From contig OX419761.1 in the NCBI GenBank assembly GCA_948567375.1, positions 31,038,243 to 31,102,242 on the forward strand: a DNA stretch of 64,000 nt. The letters run 5' to 3'. Below the pieces are notes generated by a model. The model was not told where the DNA came from. It made no database searches and saw nothing but the letters and a program-made list of their open reading frames with translations. This DNA is from Lunularia cruciata. Its lineage: Eukaryota; Streptophyta; Marchantiopsida; Lunulariales; Lunulariaceae. Positions 20,948 to 31,968 of the stretch are shown in pieces; the first letter of the stretch is position 1; the number at the start of each line of letters is the position of its first letter. A program made the position numbers and the translations under genes.

Positions 20948-22279
20948 TCATCTTAGGACTTCTCGCACATGATTCATGTGTACCTCTTTCTTACTATAAA
21001 TTAAGATATCATCCAAGAACACCACCACAAACCAATCCAATAGTCCATCCAACACCCAATGTATTTGATCCATGAAGACTACTAGAGCATTAGTGAGTCT
21101 GAAAGATAGAACTCTCCACTCAAAATGCCCATACCTTGTGCAAAAGGCAGTCTTTTGCACATCCTCTCTATCAACATGAATTTGCCAATAGCCGCTACAA
21201 AGATCCAACTTGGAAAAGTAGCATGCTCCACTTAGTTGATCAAGCAAGTCATCGATCCAAGGCAAGGGATATGCATTCTTCACGGTTTGCTTATTGAGCC
21301 CATGGTAATCAATAAAAAAATGAAGTCCTCCATCCTTCTTTGGAACAAATAGTACCGGTGCTCCCCAAGGAGAAGTACTATGTTGTATGAAGTCCTTCTC
21401 CAACAACTCTGTAAGTGTTTTTTGCAACTCCTCCAACTCCTTTGGTGAGAGCCGATAGATCAGTCTACTCATTGGAGTACTCCTTGGCAATAACTTGATC
21501 TTGAAGGGCATACCTCGATCAGAGTGTAATCCCTTTGGCAGATCATCCAAAAACATATCTGCAAACTCTTGAACTATCTGATCAACCATTGCTTGATGAG
21601 GCTCTTGGCCCTCCTCAAATTTTTCTTGTGCAATTGGCTTGATCCACACCGTGAATACAAACTTATCTTCCTCTGAAGCTTGCTCTATGGCTACTTTACT
21701 AACCAACTTCCCTTCCAGGGACTCATCTCTCTTCCAAGCTTGCTCCATGGTTGCCTTCTTGGCAAACTTCTCATCTTGGGACTCCACTCCTTTCAAGGTT
21801 TGCTCTATGGCTACCTTCTCAATAAACTTCCCATCTTGGGACTGACTATTCTTAGGTGTCTTACTTAGAGGTGCCAAACAACCTAATCGGAAATTCCTAC
21901 CTTGGTGTTGTACTTGAATTTGGCGTTGGGTCCAATCAAATTGAACCTTATGACATTCAAGCCAAGATAGACCCAGAATGATATCATAGTGTAGAGGTGC
22001 CATTACAAATCTCATACAATCCAAATACTCCTTCCCAATCTTGAAGGTAATAAGATGTGAGGTGCAGAATGCAGAACCCTTTCTACCATCCGCCATCATC
22101 AAACTACTTCCAATCATTGGCTTGATAAGAATACCCAATCCCTTTGCTACTTGCATAGATATGCAATTCTTTGAACTTCCAAAATCAACCAAAATCCTAC
22201 AACCCCGATTAGATATTGTACCTTGCAAGTGAAGCAAACTTGCATAGGTCAAGCCTTCAATCCCAATGGAACTAATCAA
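20948..22279 (-). pseudogene. C2 protease and reverse transcriptase
   Basis: Frame of 443 residues with a retropepsin-like segment ([12 protein letters not shown]), the repeated Gln-Asp-Gly-Lys-Phe-type linker units, RT ([24 protein letters not shown]) and FLDDILIYS near the end. Homologous to 1880-3310. Confidence 0.88.
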
Positions 22280-22308
22280 GCTCCCAGTAGGCGGCTCAAA
22301 ATCTCCAA

Positions 22309-22930
22309 CTAGGATTCTTTGTTTCCTTGATCATTTGCTTCTACAAACTCCATCTGGGCAACTTGTTGAGGTCGCCCATTTGTAAGTGGACATTTAGCAA
22401 TGCAATGTCCAACTTGGCAACAATAAAAGGAACCTCCATTTTGTCGCAATCTTTCTCTATCTGTTGCACCAAGTGGCCTTTGTTGGATAGCATCAATCTC
22501 CATTGGTGTTGGTTCTTCCACCCGTGCGTATTGTATTGATAAGCTTGGTGTAAGTCGAGGTCAAGACCAAGTTGTTGCAACCAAGGAATCAAAGCACTTA
22601 GCCAATTGCATGGCTTCTTCTACGTTTTGTGGTTCTTGCATTGTCACCTCCAATTTGGTTAGTGACTTCAATCCTTGCACAAATTGATCCAAAACTTCTC
22701 CTTCTTGTATATATGGAATTTGCATGATGATGTTTTGAAATTTTGTAATGTAGCCTCTTATTAAGCCAATCTGCTTCAACTCCACCAATTTATCTCGTGC
22801 GGCTCGGGTGGCATTTATAGTTTGAAATCAACCAAGTATTGCATCTTTGAATTCTGTCCATGTCAAAATTGATACAACAATTTTTTGTTCAGCTCGCTCC
22901 ACTTGGAATTGCCACCAAAGTTTTGCCACA
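22309..22930 (-). pseudogene. C2 gag
   Basis: Knuckle-bearing part FYCCQVGHCIAKCP (22309-22521) and capsid part (QNIIMQIPYIQEGEVLDQFVQGLKS, 22561-22788 within the minus strand). Homologous to A gag. Up to 23297 there is decayed gag start sequence. Confidence 0.8.
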
Positions 22931-23297
22931 CCATCCAATTGGCTAGAAGCCAAGAGAATCTATTTTTGTTCATCTTGAAGATTGGTAGCTTCAAAGTAAC
23001 GTTCGCAATCAAACACAAAATTATCCACTATACCCGAAAGATTCTTGCCTTCAAACACCTTAGGTTTTGGAAATCAAATACAATCTTCTCCATCTTGGAC
23101 TGGCGCTATCTCTGTATGTTCTTGTTGTTGTTGGTCTTGTTCATCCAACAATCAAGTAAGGTGCTTGATTTGTTGCTGCATTGCAAGGATAACGTCCGGT
23201 ATTGCCGCCGTAGCTACTACTCTATCCTACTTCTCCCAATTTACATAATTGATTAACACATAGATATAGCACATCCATCTTTCTCCATAAGTGACAA

Positions 23298-23459
23298 TCA
23301 AAGTATCAAGGGTTCCTCAGACACGGTGATCATATGTAGAAAATCTTGCCCAAAGTATGAGGTGATGAATTGTGTGAAACGGTGCTTGGGTAATATTTGG
23401 ACATCTAAATCCCAATGGTTTAGCAAAAGTGGATTTGGTGGTCCATAAATTCCATCCAT
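23298..23459 (-). CDS. Leader frame of C2
   Basis: Begins MDGIYGPPNP ten bases after the primer site and keeps the core FGQDFLHMITVSEEP. Counterpart of 705-920 in A. Confidence 0.6.
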   Translation of the reverse strand: MDGIYGPPNPLLLNHWDLDVQILPKHRFTQFITSYFGQDFLHMITVSEEPLIL

Positions 23460-23468
23460 CCCATTCTT

Positions 23469-23480
23469 GCTCTGATACCA
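23469..23480 (-). other. Primer-binding site of C2
   Basis: Plus-strand gctctgatacca, i.e. TGGTATCAGAGC on the minus strand, one base from the LTR. Confidence 0.88.
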
Positions 23481-23481
23481 A

Positions 23482-23894
23482 TGTAAAAGACCAAATCCAA
23501 GGAGAGAAATAGGAGAATGGAAACTCACATTGGGACACTTGAATGAGAGAAAATTCCGAATGTCTAGCATGAGCTTTGGTTTTGGTATTTATAGGTAACA
23601 TACAAGGCTCTTGAGAAGCTTCCTCAAGCCGCTTTCTTAGAGTGCAAGCCAAGTTAACTAGGAAGCTTATCAAGAAGCTTCCTTCTAAATTCGCCTACTT
23701 GACATGCAAGCTAAGCTAGTTAGAAGCTTCTGGAAGCTTCCTTCTAGAAGCTACTTACTTGCAGTGCAAGCTAAACTAGATAGGAAGCTTCCCAAGAAGC
23801 TTTCTAAATACTTCCGGAATATTCTAGGCTAATCTATCTTATGTGCTACTTTGTAAGTCCGACTAACTTCGTTGCTAAACTCCATATTTTTACA
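23482..23894 (-). repeat. 5' LTR of C2
   Basis: 413 bp. Four-unit heat-shock consensus GAAGCTTCTGGAAGCTTC at 23723-23740. TATA-like ATAAATACC (minus strand) lies near 23585-23593. Confidence 0.92.
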
Positions 23895-24717
23895 GTAATC
23901 CCTTTGACAGATCATCCAGAAACACATCCACAAACTCCTAAACTATTTGATCAACCATTGCTTGATGAGGTTCTTGATTCTCCTCAGATCCTCCTTGTGT
24001 GGTTGACTTAATCCACACCGTGAAGAACATGTATCCTCCTCCAAAGCTTGCTTTATGGCTACTTCACTAACAAACTTCCCATCTTGAGACTTACTATTCT
24101 TAGGTATCTTACTCAAAGGTGCCACAAAATCTAATTGGAAATTCTTACCTTGGTGTTGTACTTGAAAATTGTTTGTCCATGCAATTAGCAAAGGAATTCT
24201 ATATATGATATCTAATTGTGGTTCAACTTGAAGATTGGTAGCCTTGAAATAACATTTTTATTCAGACACAAAATTCTCCACTACACCTTGAAGATTCTTG
24301 CCTTCAAAAACCTTGGGTTTTGGAAATCAAATTTGGTCTTCTCCTTCTCAAATTGGTACTCTCTTTATGTGCTCTTGTTGTCAATGATCTCATTCATCTA
24401 ACAATCAAATAAGGTGCTTGATTTGTTGCTGCATAATAAAGATAATATTGGGCATTACTTTCATGGTTACTACTCTATTAGACCACCTCCAATCTATCTA
24501 ATTGATTAACATATAGATGTAACACATCCATTGTTCTCCATAAATTACAACCGAGAGTACCAAGATTGTATTAAAAAAATCTTGTTCAAAATGTGAGGTG
24601 ATGAACTATGTGAAACAATGCTTGGGTAGTACTCAAACACAAAAATCTTAATGGTTTGGAAAAAATAGATTTGGTGGACCATAAATTCTATCCATCCCAT
24701 TCTTGCTTTGATACCAA
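23895..24717 (-). pseudogene. C1 protease/gag remnants and primer site
   Basis: Continuation of C1 right of C2: linker and protease traces (23943-24191), then gag-start and leader traces. The primer site is gctttgatacca (24705-24716, complement). Shorter than the equivalent part of A. Confidence 0.75.
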
Positions 24718-25117
24718 TGTAAAAGACCGAGACCAAGGAGAGAAATAGGAGAATGGAAGATCACATTAGGACACTTGAGTGTGAGAAACTTTGAATGCCT
24801 AGCATGAGCTTTAGCTTTGGTATTTATAAGGAGCATACAAGACTCTTGAGAAGCTTCTCAAGAAGCTTCTTTGAGCTATTTTATTGGAGTGCGAGCCAAG
24901 TTAACCAAGAAGCTTCCTTCTAGAAGTTGCCTACTTGGCATGCAAGCTAAGCTAGTTAGAAGCTTCTAGAAACTTCCTACTTGGAATGTAAGTTAAGCTA
25001 GCTAGGAAGCTTTCCAAGAAGCTTCCTAGATACTTCTAGAATATTCTAGACTAATTTAGCCTATTTGCTACTTTGTTAGCCTTGACTAACTTCATTGCTA
25101 AAATCCATATTGTTACA
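24718..25117 (-). repeat. 5' LTR of C1
   Basis: 400 bp, A-family LTR with the four-unit site GAAGCTTCTAGAAACTTC at 24959-24976. Followed by target copy gtgac. Confidence 0.92.
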
Positions 25118-26003
25118 GTGACCATTGCCATAAAATTGATCACACTAGTGATCAATACTTTGATCTACATCTAGAATTATAGAGTGGGAGGGCTGCTATG
25201 ACGGGTGGTAGAGGAGCTCTAGGTCATAGAAGACAAGGTGGTTGAGGTAATGGTAGAGGATCCACACTTGGTAGGGGTGAAATATCTAACCTTACTTATG
25301 ATACAGCCATGGCTACTTGGATTGAGCAATTGGAGCAGAGATTGGCTAGCATGGCTATAGCTCAAAGGAGATCAGATTTGGGTGCTGAGGCTTCTACCTC
25401 ATATGCAAGTGATAGAGATGTCTTGGATTATATGTGTGGAGCAATATAGGTGGATGCATCTATCGTAGTGATTAGGAGTGCAGTACATGCTCGAGAGCAT
25501 AGAGGAGCATCAAGAGAGTTGGACCCACAAAGAGGAGAGATTGGTAGACAGGTCAGACGTCCCCAGTCTTTTACACTCTCTAAGGCACTATAGATGACAT
25601 CTATGGCTCCTAGATATCTTAAGGCAAGTGTGGTAGGTGGTGATGGGGTGCATGATAGACTACCTACTAGTTAGCCACCTTCATCTACACCAATAAGTCT
25701 AGCTTGATGTTGAGGGCGACTCAATTGATTATGCATTTCTCTTTATTCTCAATCGGTGATATGTTTACATTTGGAGTTGACCCAACCCCAATGTTCAGAT
25801 TGGCTACCACACTTTGTGACAATAGGGATGATGTGGTTCCTTCTTCTAGAGCAAAGGTGGTTGATAGTGGAGCTGAGTTGGTTGAGGAGCATGAAATCTG
25901 CTCAACAACCAATGGCTTATGGTAGGCAATAGCGGCTAGATTGGAGGATTTACCAAGTAGACTGGCCTTTGAGCAAGCACAATTTCCACTTTGAGTTGTC
26001 CTA
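25118..26003 (+). pseudogene. D1 gag C-terminal / linker region
   Basis: D1 resumes after C1 with a Gly/Arg-rich stretch (near 25200) and then VDPTPMFRLATTL (25704-25925). It sits between the zinc knuckle and the protease, so it is gag C-terminus or linker. No firm domain call. Confidence 0.45.
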
Positions 26004-26225
26004 TTGGATAACCAAAGGGGGATCTTTTGTTTGGTGGGACCTTCATGGAAGGTTTGTACACCACAAAGGTTCTTACTAGACTCTAGTGCACAACCTCTTA
26101 TGTTGGGGAAGGCTGCAATTGTTGGTCCGGAGTTACGAAAGACCAATGTGGAGAGGTGTCCATTTCAGATCCAAACTTCTCTAGGAGGTGGTTCTACACA
26201 AAACATCACATGTGGAGCCAATTGA
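26004..26225 (+). pseudogene. D1 retropepsin-like protease
   Basis: Frame of 73 residues with FLLDSSAQPLMLGKAA at residues 24-39, the flap-side pattern of a retroviral-type aspartic protease. It lies upstream of the methyltransferase region. Confidence 0.65.
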
Positions 26226-26759
26226 GCCCAATCAATTGATTGATAGTTGTATGGTGAGAGCTCAGGCTACTACAACAATAATTGAGTCATATGATGTGTT
26301 AGTTGGAGAAGCAATGTTATACCCCATGTTTCAATATTGACTATTAGGAGGAGACAACCTCTTATAGACCAAGTTGGCAGTCAGGTGAAGGATGGGTATC
26401 TTGCCTACTAATATGTTTTAGAAGTGACAATCTTGGCTCACTACAGTTTGAGAACATGGCGGCATTAGTTTTAGCTTTCAATGGTTTTGTTACTTGGCTT
26501 GGTGACTTATTGGAAAGGAATGCCTATGAAAAGATCACTTGGATTTGGAGTACGAGTGGGTTCATTCCATCCACCTTGGATGTTCTATTGTGGAGTTCAG
26601 AGGAGGCATTGCAACAACATGTGGATCAATTGGTACAATAGGCTTGGAGTGGAGCCTGTGTACCACCAAGAGACTAATGTGAGGGTGAGCCTTCGGAATC
26701 AATTACCTTGACCCTTTTGGACACCACACTCATTGCTTGGCAGTATCAGATAGAGTGAG
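26226..26759 (+). other. D1 interdomain region
   Basis: Between protease and methyltransferase. Some readable protein-like stretches (WNWYNRLGVEPVYHQE near 26620-26670) but no domain recognised. Confidence 0.35.
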
Positions 26760-27660
26760 TATGTCTATTGGAGTTGTTTGGTGGGATTAGCACTAGACTA
26801 GCTATTGTATTATAGTACGCAAGTACAAAGGTACTTTTATGAGATGAGACTACTAGGCAGTCTCTCTACATCATGTGGCACACTTGGCCTATCAATATCC
26901 TGAGTTATTATTGATGTCAAAAGTCAAGGGTTACCAAAAGACCCTACTAGTAGACATTTCCTTGTGTGGAGCGCAAGATCTAGCAAGACATGGTCCCATT
27001 CATTTGGTGATCTTTGGATGGCCATGTCAAGGACATACACATGTTGGCCAAGGTCTAAGTCTTTAGAATCTCCATTCTGGTGTGTTTTGGGAGATACTAC
27101 AATCTCTCCAAGTTCATCAATCTGTTCTCTAGCTTACATTTTAGAGAACATCCCTTTGATGGGTAATTCTTGCACCCAGGTGGTGGTGATTACACATCAT
27201 GTCCATTCTTGGATGGGACTTGCTGTGTTGCTAATGCAGCTAGAGTGGGATTACGGGCTCATCGCCTTTGTCTTTGGTGGACAAACCTCTTACCCAAAGA
27301 AGTTGTATAGCGTGCTTATGATGGGATTCAGCGAGTAGACCACCTAATTGTTAATGACATCTTGGATGTTGGGCATCATTCTCAAATGGTGGTAGTGATG
27401 ATAGGTTACCTATGGCAATGGTGAACCTAGTTGGACAATCTTGAGCCGCTTTTCCCACACTTATGAGTTTTCTAGGCTCCCATACTATTTTGAGAGGGAG
27501 ATCTTGGACTTGTGTGGGACTCATAGTTACAACAGTTGGAGTAGCCCAACGTTGATGAAAGACAGCGGGCAATAGGTTTTTGCACTAGTATTATTTTTGT
27601 TCTAGTAGTGTTAGAGGCATCCAAGTACCAAGTGTTAGGTTAGGCTATGGACCTAAACTA
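26760..27660 (+). pseudogene. C5-cytosine DNA methyltransferase domain in D1 (DNMT3/DRM-like)
   Basis: Motifs of a DNA (cytosine-5) methyltransferase stand in canonical order. Motif I for S-adenosylmethionine binding reads LELFGGISTRLA at 26768-26803. Motif IV with the catalytic Pro-Cys reads LVIFGWPCQGHTHVGQG (Cys codon at 27025). Motif VI reads LENIPLMG (from 27141). A motif VIII-like ARVGLRAHRLCLWWTNLLP lies at about 27239-27295, and its Ala-His-Arg...Trp-x-Asn-Leu-Pro pattern resembles DNMT3 and DRM enzymes. Motif IX/X-like traces follow to about 27660. The enzyme would transfer methyl groups to cytosine in DNA. It lies between protease and RT of the same strand, so it is a domain of the element. 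The D1 copy is broken. D2 supports it independently (51733-52205). Confidence 0.82.
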
Positions 27661-28039
27661 TTTGACTTGGATTGTGAGCCTTGGCTTGGTAGAGCAATGG
27701 AAGATGCACTTTAATAGGCATCACCACTCAGACACTTGTGAGCTCTATGCCTATCAAGACAATTCAAGCACATGCCGCAAGTGATGGACCAAATAGATAG
27801 GGTATTCTTAAGACACAACCAATGGATAATAAGGAGAGTGGTTTACTTGGAGTCCATCCAAGTGAGCGTGGTCTACTTGGATTACACCCTTGGTCTACTT
27901 GGGATGCAGCTAGAGGACGTATAGAGCTTGCAGCGGATGTGGGGGGAGTTTTCCACATAGAGGTTGGGAACTCTAGTAGTTGGAGGCATGACACTATTGC
28001 TCCCAAGGGCCTAGTGTAGCAACTAATCAATATGTCTTC
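27661..28039 (+). other. D1 linker between methyltransferase and RT
   Basis: No domain recognised. The complement of D2 51370-51730 is homologous. Confidence 0.4.
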
Positions 28040-29226
28040 CACTCCTATATCAGTTACAAAGGATACTTGGTTGCCAAATCTGGGACCCAAGTTTACAAGA
28101 GGAGAAAGATGGAGAGATTGGAGGTTCTTGAGGAGCTACATGAGTTGTTTTGCCTTTAATATGAAGGAGTTGGGAAAGGACTTGGTATTTGGATTGAGTT
28201 GATTGGCAATCCATTAGCTTTTTGACGTCCTTATTGATATAGTGACATGGAGAGAGCATTGATTCAAAGTCAGAGTAAAGATCTTTTTGAGGCTAGTTTG
28301 GTGGAGATTTCATGGAGAATATGCATCAACTACAATGATGCTAACCAAGAAGGATATGCATGGCAACTACATAGATAGGCAGATGTGTGGAGATTATTGT
28401 CCTATCAACCGATAGACTAGGGTTGATCGATATGCCATACATACACCAGAGGAGATCTTTGATGTGATTGGGCATGCAAAGGTCTTCAATACCTTGGATC
28501 TTTGAGCAAGATATCATCGGTTGCTGATCAAGGAGGAGGATAAGTCCAAGATAAAATTTTGGGCTATTGATCCTTACGGTAAGGATGTGTTATATCAATG
28601 GAGGTTCTTACCATTTGGGGTTAAAGAATGCTCTTGCCAAGTTCTTGATGGTCATGGATAAAATCCTAGTTGGATTGGATTTTTCTTGATGCTATATTGA
28701 TGATATTTTGGTCTATAGCACTATTGTAGAGAGCATGAGAGACAAATTTTTGGAGGTGTTTGAGAGGTTGAGATCTCATGGACTCAAATTACATCCTAAG
28801 ATGTGTAAATTCTTCCACAAGTAGGTTGAGTATTTGTGCATATTCCTTGGCCTATGGATATGAGCAGAGTGTGAGCATTCCTTGGGTTGGCAAACTTCTA
28901 TTGCTACTATGTTAGAGAATTTAGTGCCATTGCCAAGGCCTTGACAAAGCTGACCAAGCTTACACATGAGTGGTATTGGGGAGATGAGCAAGAGAGAGCT
29001 TTTGTAGAGCTTTTGTAGAGCTCAAGGAGAGGTTGACATATGCTCCTATTTTGAGAAGATTGATCAAAGGATGACTATTTTAGGTTCATAATAATTTGAG
29101 TATGTTGGGGCTTGGAGCAATGCTCGCCCAACATGATGATGAGGGGAAGGAGTTTGTGGTGGCCTATGCTTGTCACTCCAACAATTTAGCAAAGTGAAGT
29201 ATAGTTCATATGAAGGAGAATGCTTG
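28040..29226 (+). pseudogene. Reverse transcriptase of D1
   Basis: Readable RT landmarks in order: RTFNMK-type entry (near 28150), RRMCGDYRP-like segment (28380-28410), LPFG-like (28610), the catalytic YIDDILVYS segment (28695-28725) and the connection region (28900-29060). Much decayed. gcttg at 29222-29226 is the left target copy of the E solo LTR. Confidence 0.75.
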
Positions 29227-29965
29227 TGTAATACGCCGAGGACAAGAGAAGAGAGAAAACACAGATTGCACACTCAAACATTCGATGCCCCAAGGGAGCA
29301 CCTTCTCTTTATTATATAGACAAAGAGGATCTCCTCCAAGGAAGCTCCACCATAGGATTAGGGACACAGATAGGTGACATGTCAGCAAGCTCCACCCTTG
29401 GATTACTTACTTGGATGGGTGACCTGTCTGGTCTAGGTCCTATCTGGTTGGTCAACGAGCTTTGACCGGAGGGAATCTTTTAGGGAATCTTCCTGTAGGA
29501 ATCTCAGAATCACATGAGTAAGGTACCGTTGGAAAGCTCTCAACGAGACAAAGCAGGGGGAGGGAAGGCCAGCCTTTCCTCTGTTGGGGGGGGGGGATCT
29601 GCACATTTTCAAGGCCTAATTCATCCGTTTAGGCCTCCGAAATTGCCTTCAAAGATTTTAGGCATATTTCAGTTCCTACTCTATTAGTAGAAGTCCCCTT
29701 TTGGTGATACCTCTTTCTGATCTGTTTAGTCCATCATGTGTAACATTCTTCCAGATGTTACCAAACCAATTCTCACCTTTAAATCATATGTCTAGCTATT
29801 GGTTCTAAGGTTCTCAAGTCTATTTCGGTTTCTGCCCTATTAGTAGAAGTACTCTTTTGGTGATACTTCTATCTGATCTATTTTGACCATCCTGTATAAC
29901 ATCATTCTAGATGTTACCAAACCAAATTTCACATCTAGATCATATGGCTAACCCTTGGTATTACA
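29227..29965 (-). mobile_element. Solo LTR of family E in D1
   Basis: A 739-bp unit TGTAATACGCCGAGG ... TGGTATTACA equal to the LTRs of E1 and E2, bounded by exact gcttg copies (29222-29226, 29966-29970). No internal sequence remains, as expected after LTR-LTR recombination. It includes a run of ten G near 29585. Confidence 0.94.
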
Positions 29966-30198
29966 GCTTGGTAGCAATATGTGCAATATCACATTTACTA
30001 TGTTATGTATTTGGTAACCCTTTTACTTTCATCATTGATCATCAGCCATTGAAGTGGTTGATGCAGTCCGACAACCTTTCAAGGAAGCTTTCACAATGGG
30101 CTCTACTTTTACAAGAGTATGATTTTATAGTTATTCATAGACCTGGAGTGGTGAACCATGGTGCAGATGGGTTGAGTAGAAAACCATGTCCCAACTAG
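29966..30198 (+). pseudogene. RNase H of D1
   Basis: Contains FTFIIDHQPLKWLMQSDNL and the closing VIHRPGVVNHGADGLSRKP, standard for the RNase H end in Ty3 elements. Continues D1 after the solo LTR. Confidence 0.82.
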
Positions 30199-31129
30199 CA
30201 AGATCAGACCAAAGCACATTGGCATAGTGAGACAAATGAGGAGATGGTACCATGTTTGCATGCATCTACCTTTCTATGAATATTTGTTGAGGCTATAGTG
30301 GTATCTCTCTTGGTGCATACAGGAGGAGTTATTACGGTCACAAATCCAAAGAGTTGCGATAGTTGTACAGTTTAGTGAGACATTCATGATGATGTCTTAA
30401 TGATGGAGTATCTTTGCATTGGTGTTGTGGGAGGTATGGTTGGGACCAAGAAGAGAGCCAATGTTCTTCAACAAGCCAAGCGGTTCATATTGAAGGGCAA
30501 ACATCTTCTTTGTGTATGGGAGGATGGTAGAGTGCGAGTAGTACCACTTCCATCTTAGAGACCACAATTTGTTTGTCATGCTCATGAGGAGCTAGGACAT
30601 TTTGGATTAAAACATATATATAGTTGACTCTAGAGTCATTATGGTGGCACAATATATAAACCAATGTACAATATATAAACCATCGTGAGTTAGAGCATCA
30701 TTTTAATGCTCTTACGCCATAGTTACACCCATTACCTATCATGGTATTGGCTTACCATTGGAGTTTGGACTTTGTTGGACCTTTATCATTGACTATGAGA
30801 CATCATCACTACATTTTGGGTATGGTGGAGCACTTCTTCTAGTGGATTGAGTTGGTGGCATTTCCTAACAAGTCTAGTGAAGAGATGCCTTGTTCTTAAA
30901 TTGGGTTCTTTGTCATTTTGGTGCACCAATTGAGGTTTTGATTGATCAGGGTACAAAGTTCTTGGAGGAGTTTCAGGTCTTGTGTGACAAGGCTTTGATT
31001 GATCATCATACTACCTCCCAAAATCACCTTAAGGCCGATGGCTTAGCAAAGAGAGTGGTTTTGATGATGAATAGAGGATTATGGAAGTATGGTTTGCAGA
31101 GAGGCCACTTGGGAGATTGGGATCTCTAG
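30199..31129 (+). pseudogene. Integrase zinc domain and core of D1
   Basis: The His/Cys region is around 30390-30690 (HAHEELGHFGLKH-like). The core follows, with a readable frame at 30890-31129: VLIDQGTKFLEEF and HLKADGLAKRVV. Homologous to D2 48967-49620. Confidence 0.72.
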
Positions 31130-31499
31130 TTACCTTAGTTGGCCATGGCCTATTGGTTCAGCCGGCAAGCATCCTTAATATCCTTTTCTCCTTACTCTCT
31201 ACTCTATAGATGAGATCCAGATTTACTTGCAGTCATTCATTGAGATGCTACTATAGTTGTGGACTTGGATGATCCAGATGTATGGGTGAGCGCATGTTCT
31301 GAGTGTGTAGAGATCTTTTGGAGAGTGATGTTGATGGCCTTTGAGAACTTGGCAATTGATCAGCATAGGTATACCTTATGCTAGGCTACCATTCAAGGAG
31401 AATGTTATAAATCCTTGATCTATTGATTTCATCCAAGTGACTATGTATATCTACAATAGATAATATTGACAATATGATGTTTCTATAGGCCACACTATC

Positions 31500-31800
31500 T
31501 TGAGAGTGCATAAGGTTTTGCCATCTGGAGTTCTTGTGTTGGAAGGACGTGATGGTGTTTTTTGGAAGGATCATGTATGCAATTGTGCGCCATACCAGCT
31601 CCCAAACATTGATGATACTATGGACCCAAGCTTGGCGCTTGTACGTGCAAGCTTGCGGTGTATGTATGCGGCTCTTCTGGTAGAGTTGCTATTATATTAG
31701 TATGTGATAGTTGTTTGAGAGATGGCATATGGCATGTTTGATTCCTCCTCTCATGGTGGTTCCTTAGGGACAGTGGTTTTGTCCTAGATATACTTGACCT
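31500..31800 (+). pseudogene. Integrase C-terminus and PHD-like remnant of D1
   Basis: The frame 31500-31700 gives MRVHKVLPSGVLVLEGRDG ... NCAPYQLPNID, an integrase C-terminal SH3-like module. It is followed by sequence homologous to the PHD-like module of D2 (38843-39148). D1 keeps only part of the zinc pattern. Confidence 0.6.
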
Positions 31801-31968
31801 ATAGCTAGTTCATCCTTTATATAGTATAGATTGCAAACAGATGACTAACAATGAGGCTCAATAGCTCCCGGCCTCTTGATCTTTTGCACACCATAGGGTA
31901 TACCATATACTTGGATTAGATGGTTATCTAGAGTTAGAGGGACCTAACCGCCAGCTAGGGGTGCAATT

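Larger units (their letters stand above)
18716..23894 (-). mobile_element. Element C2: A-family chromovirus inserted in C1
   Basis: Minus-strand element with LTRs 18716-19140 and 23482-23894, bounded by gtaat at 18711-18715 and 23895-23899. The rejoined C1 sequence matches the same site in G near 62070. It has gag, protease, RT, RNase H, integrase and chromodomain parts. Broken, several breaks. Confidence 0.94.
15386..25117 (-). mobile_element. Element C1: A-family chromovirus inserted in D1
   Basis: Minus-strand element with LTRs 15386-15798 and 24718-25117 and an exact gtgac duplication (15381-15385, 25118-25122). It is the same family as A by LTR and coding sequence. It contains element C2 and has lost a good part of gag. 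Broken, many breaks, older than A. Confidence 0.93.

Noticed and set aside
25721-26146. 141-codon minus-strand frame
   Set aside because: Antisense to the D1 protease region. The plus-strand FLLDSSAQPLMLGK reading explains the stretch better.
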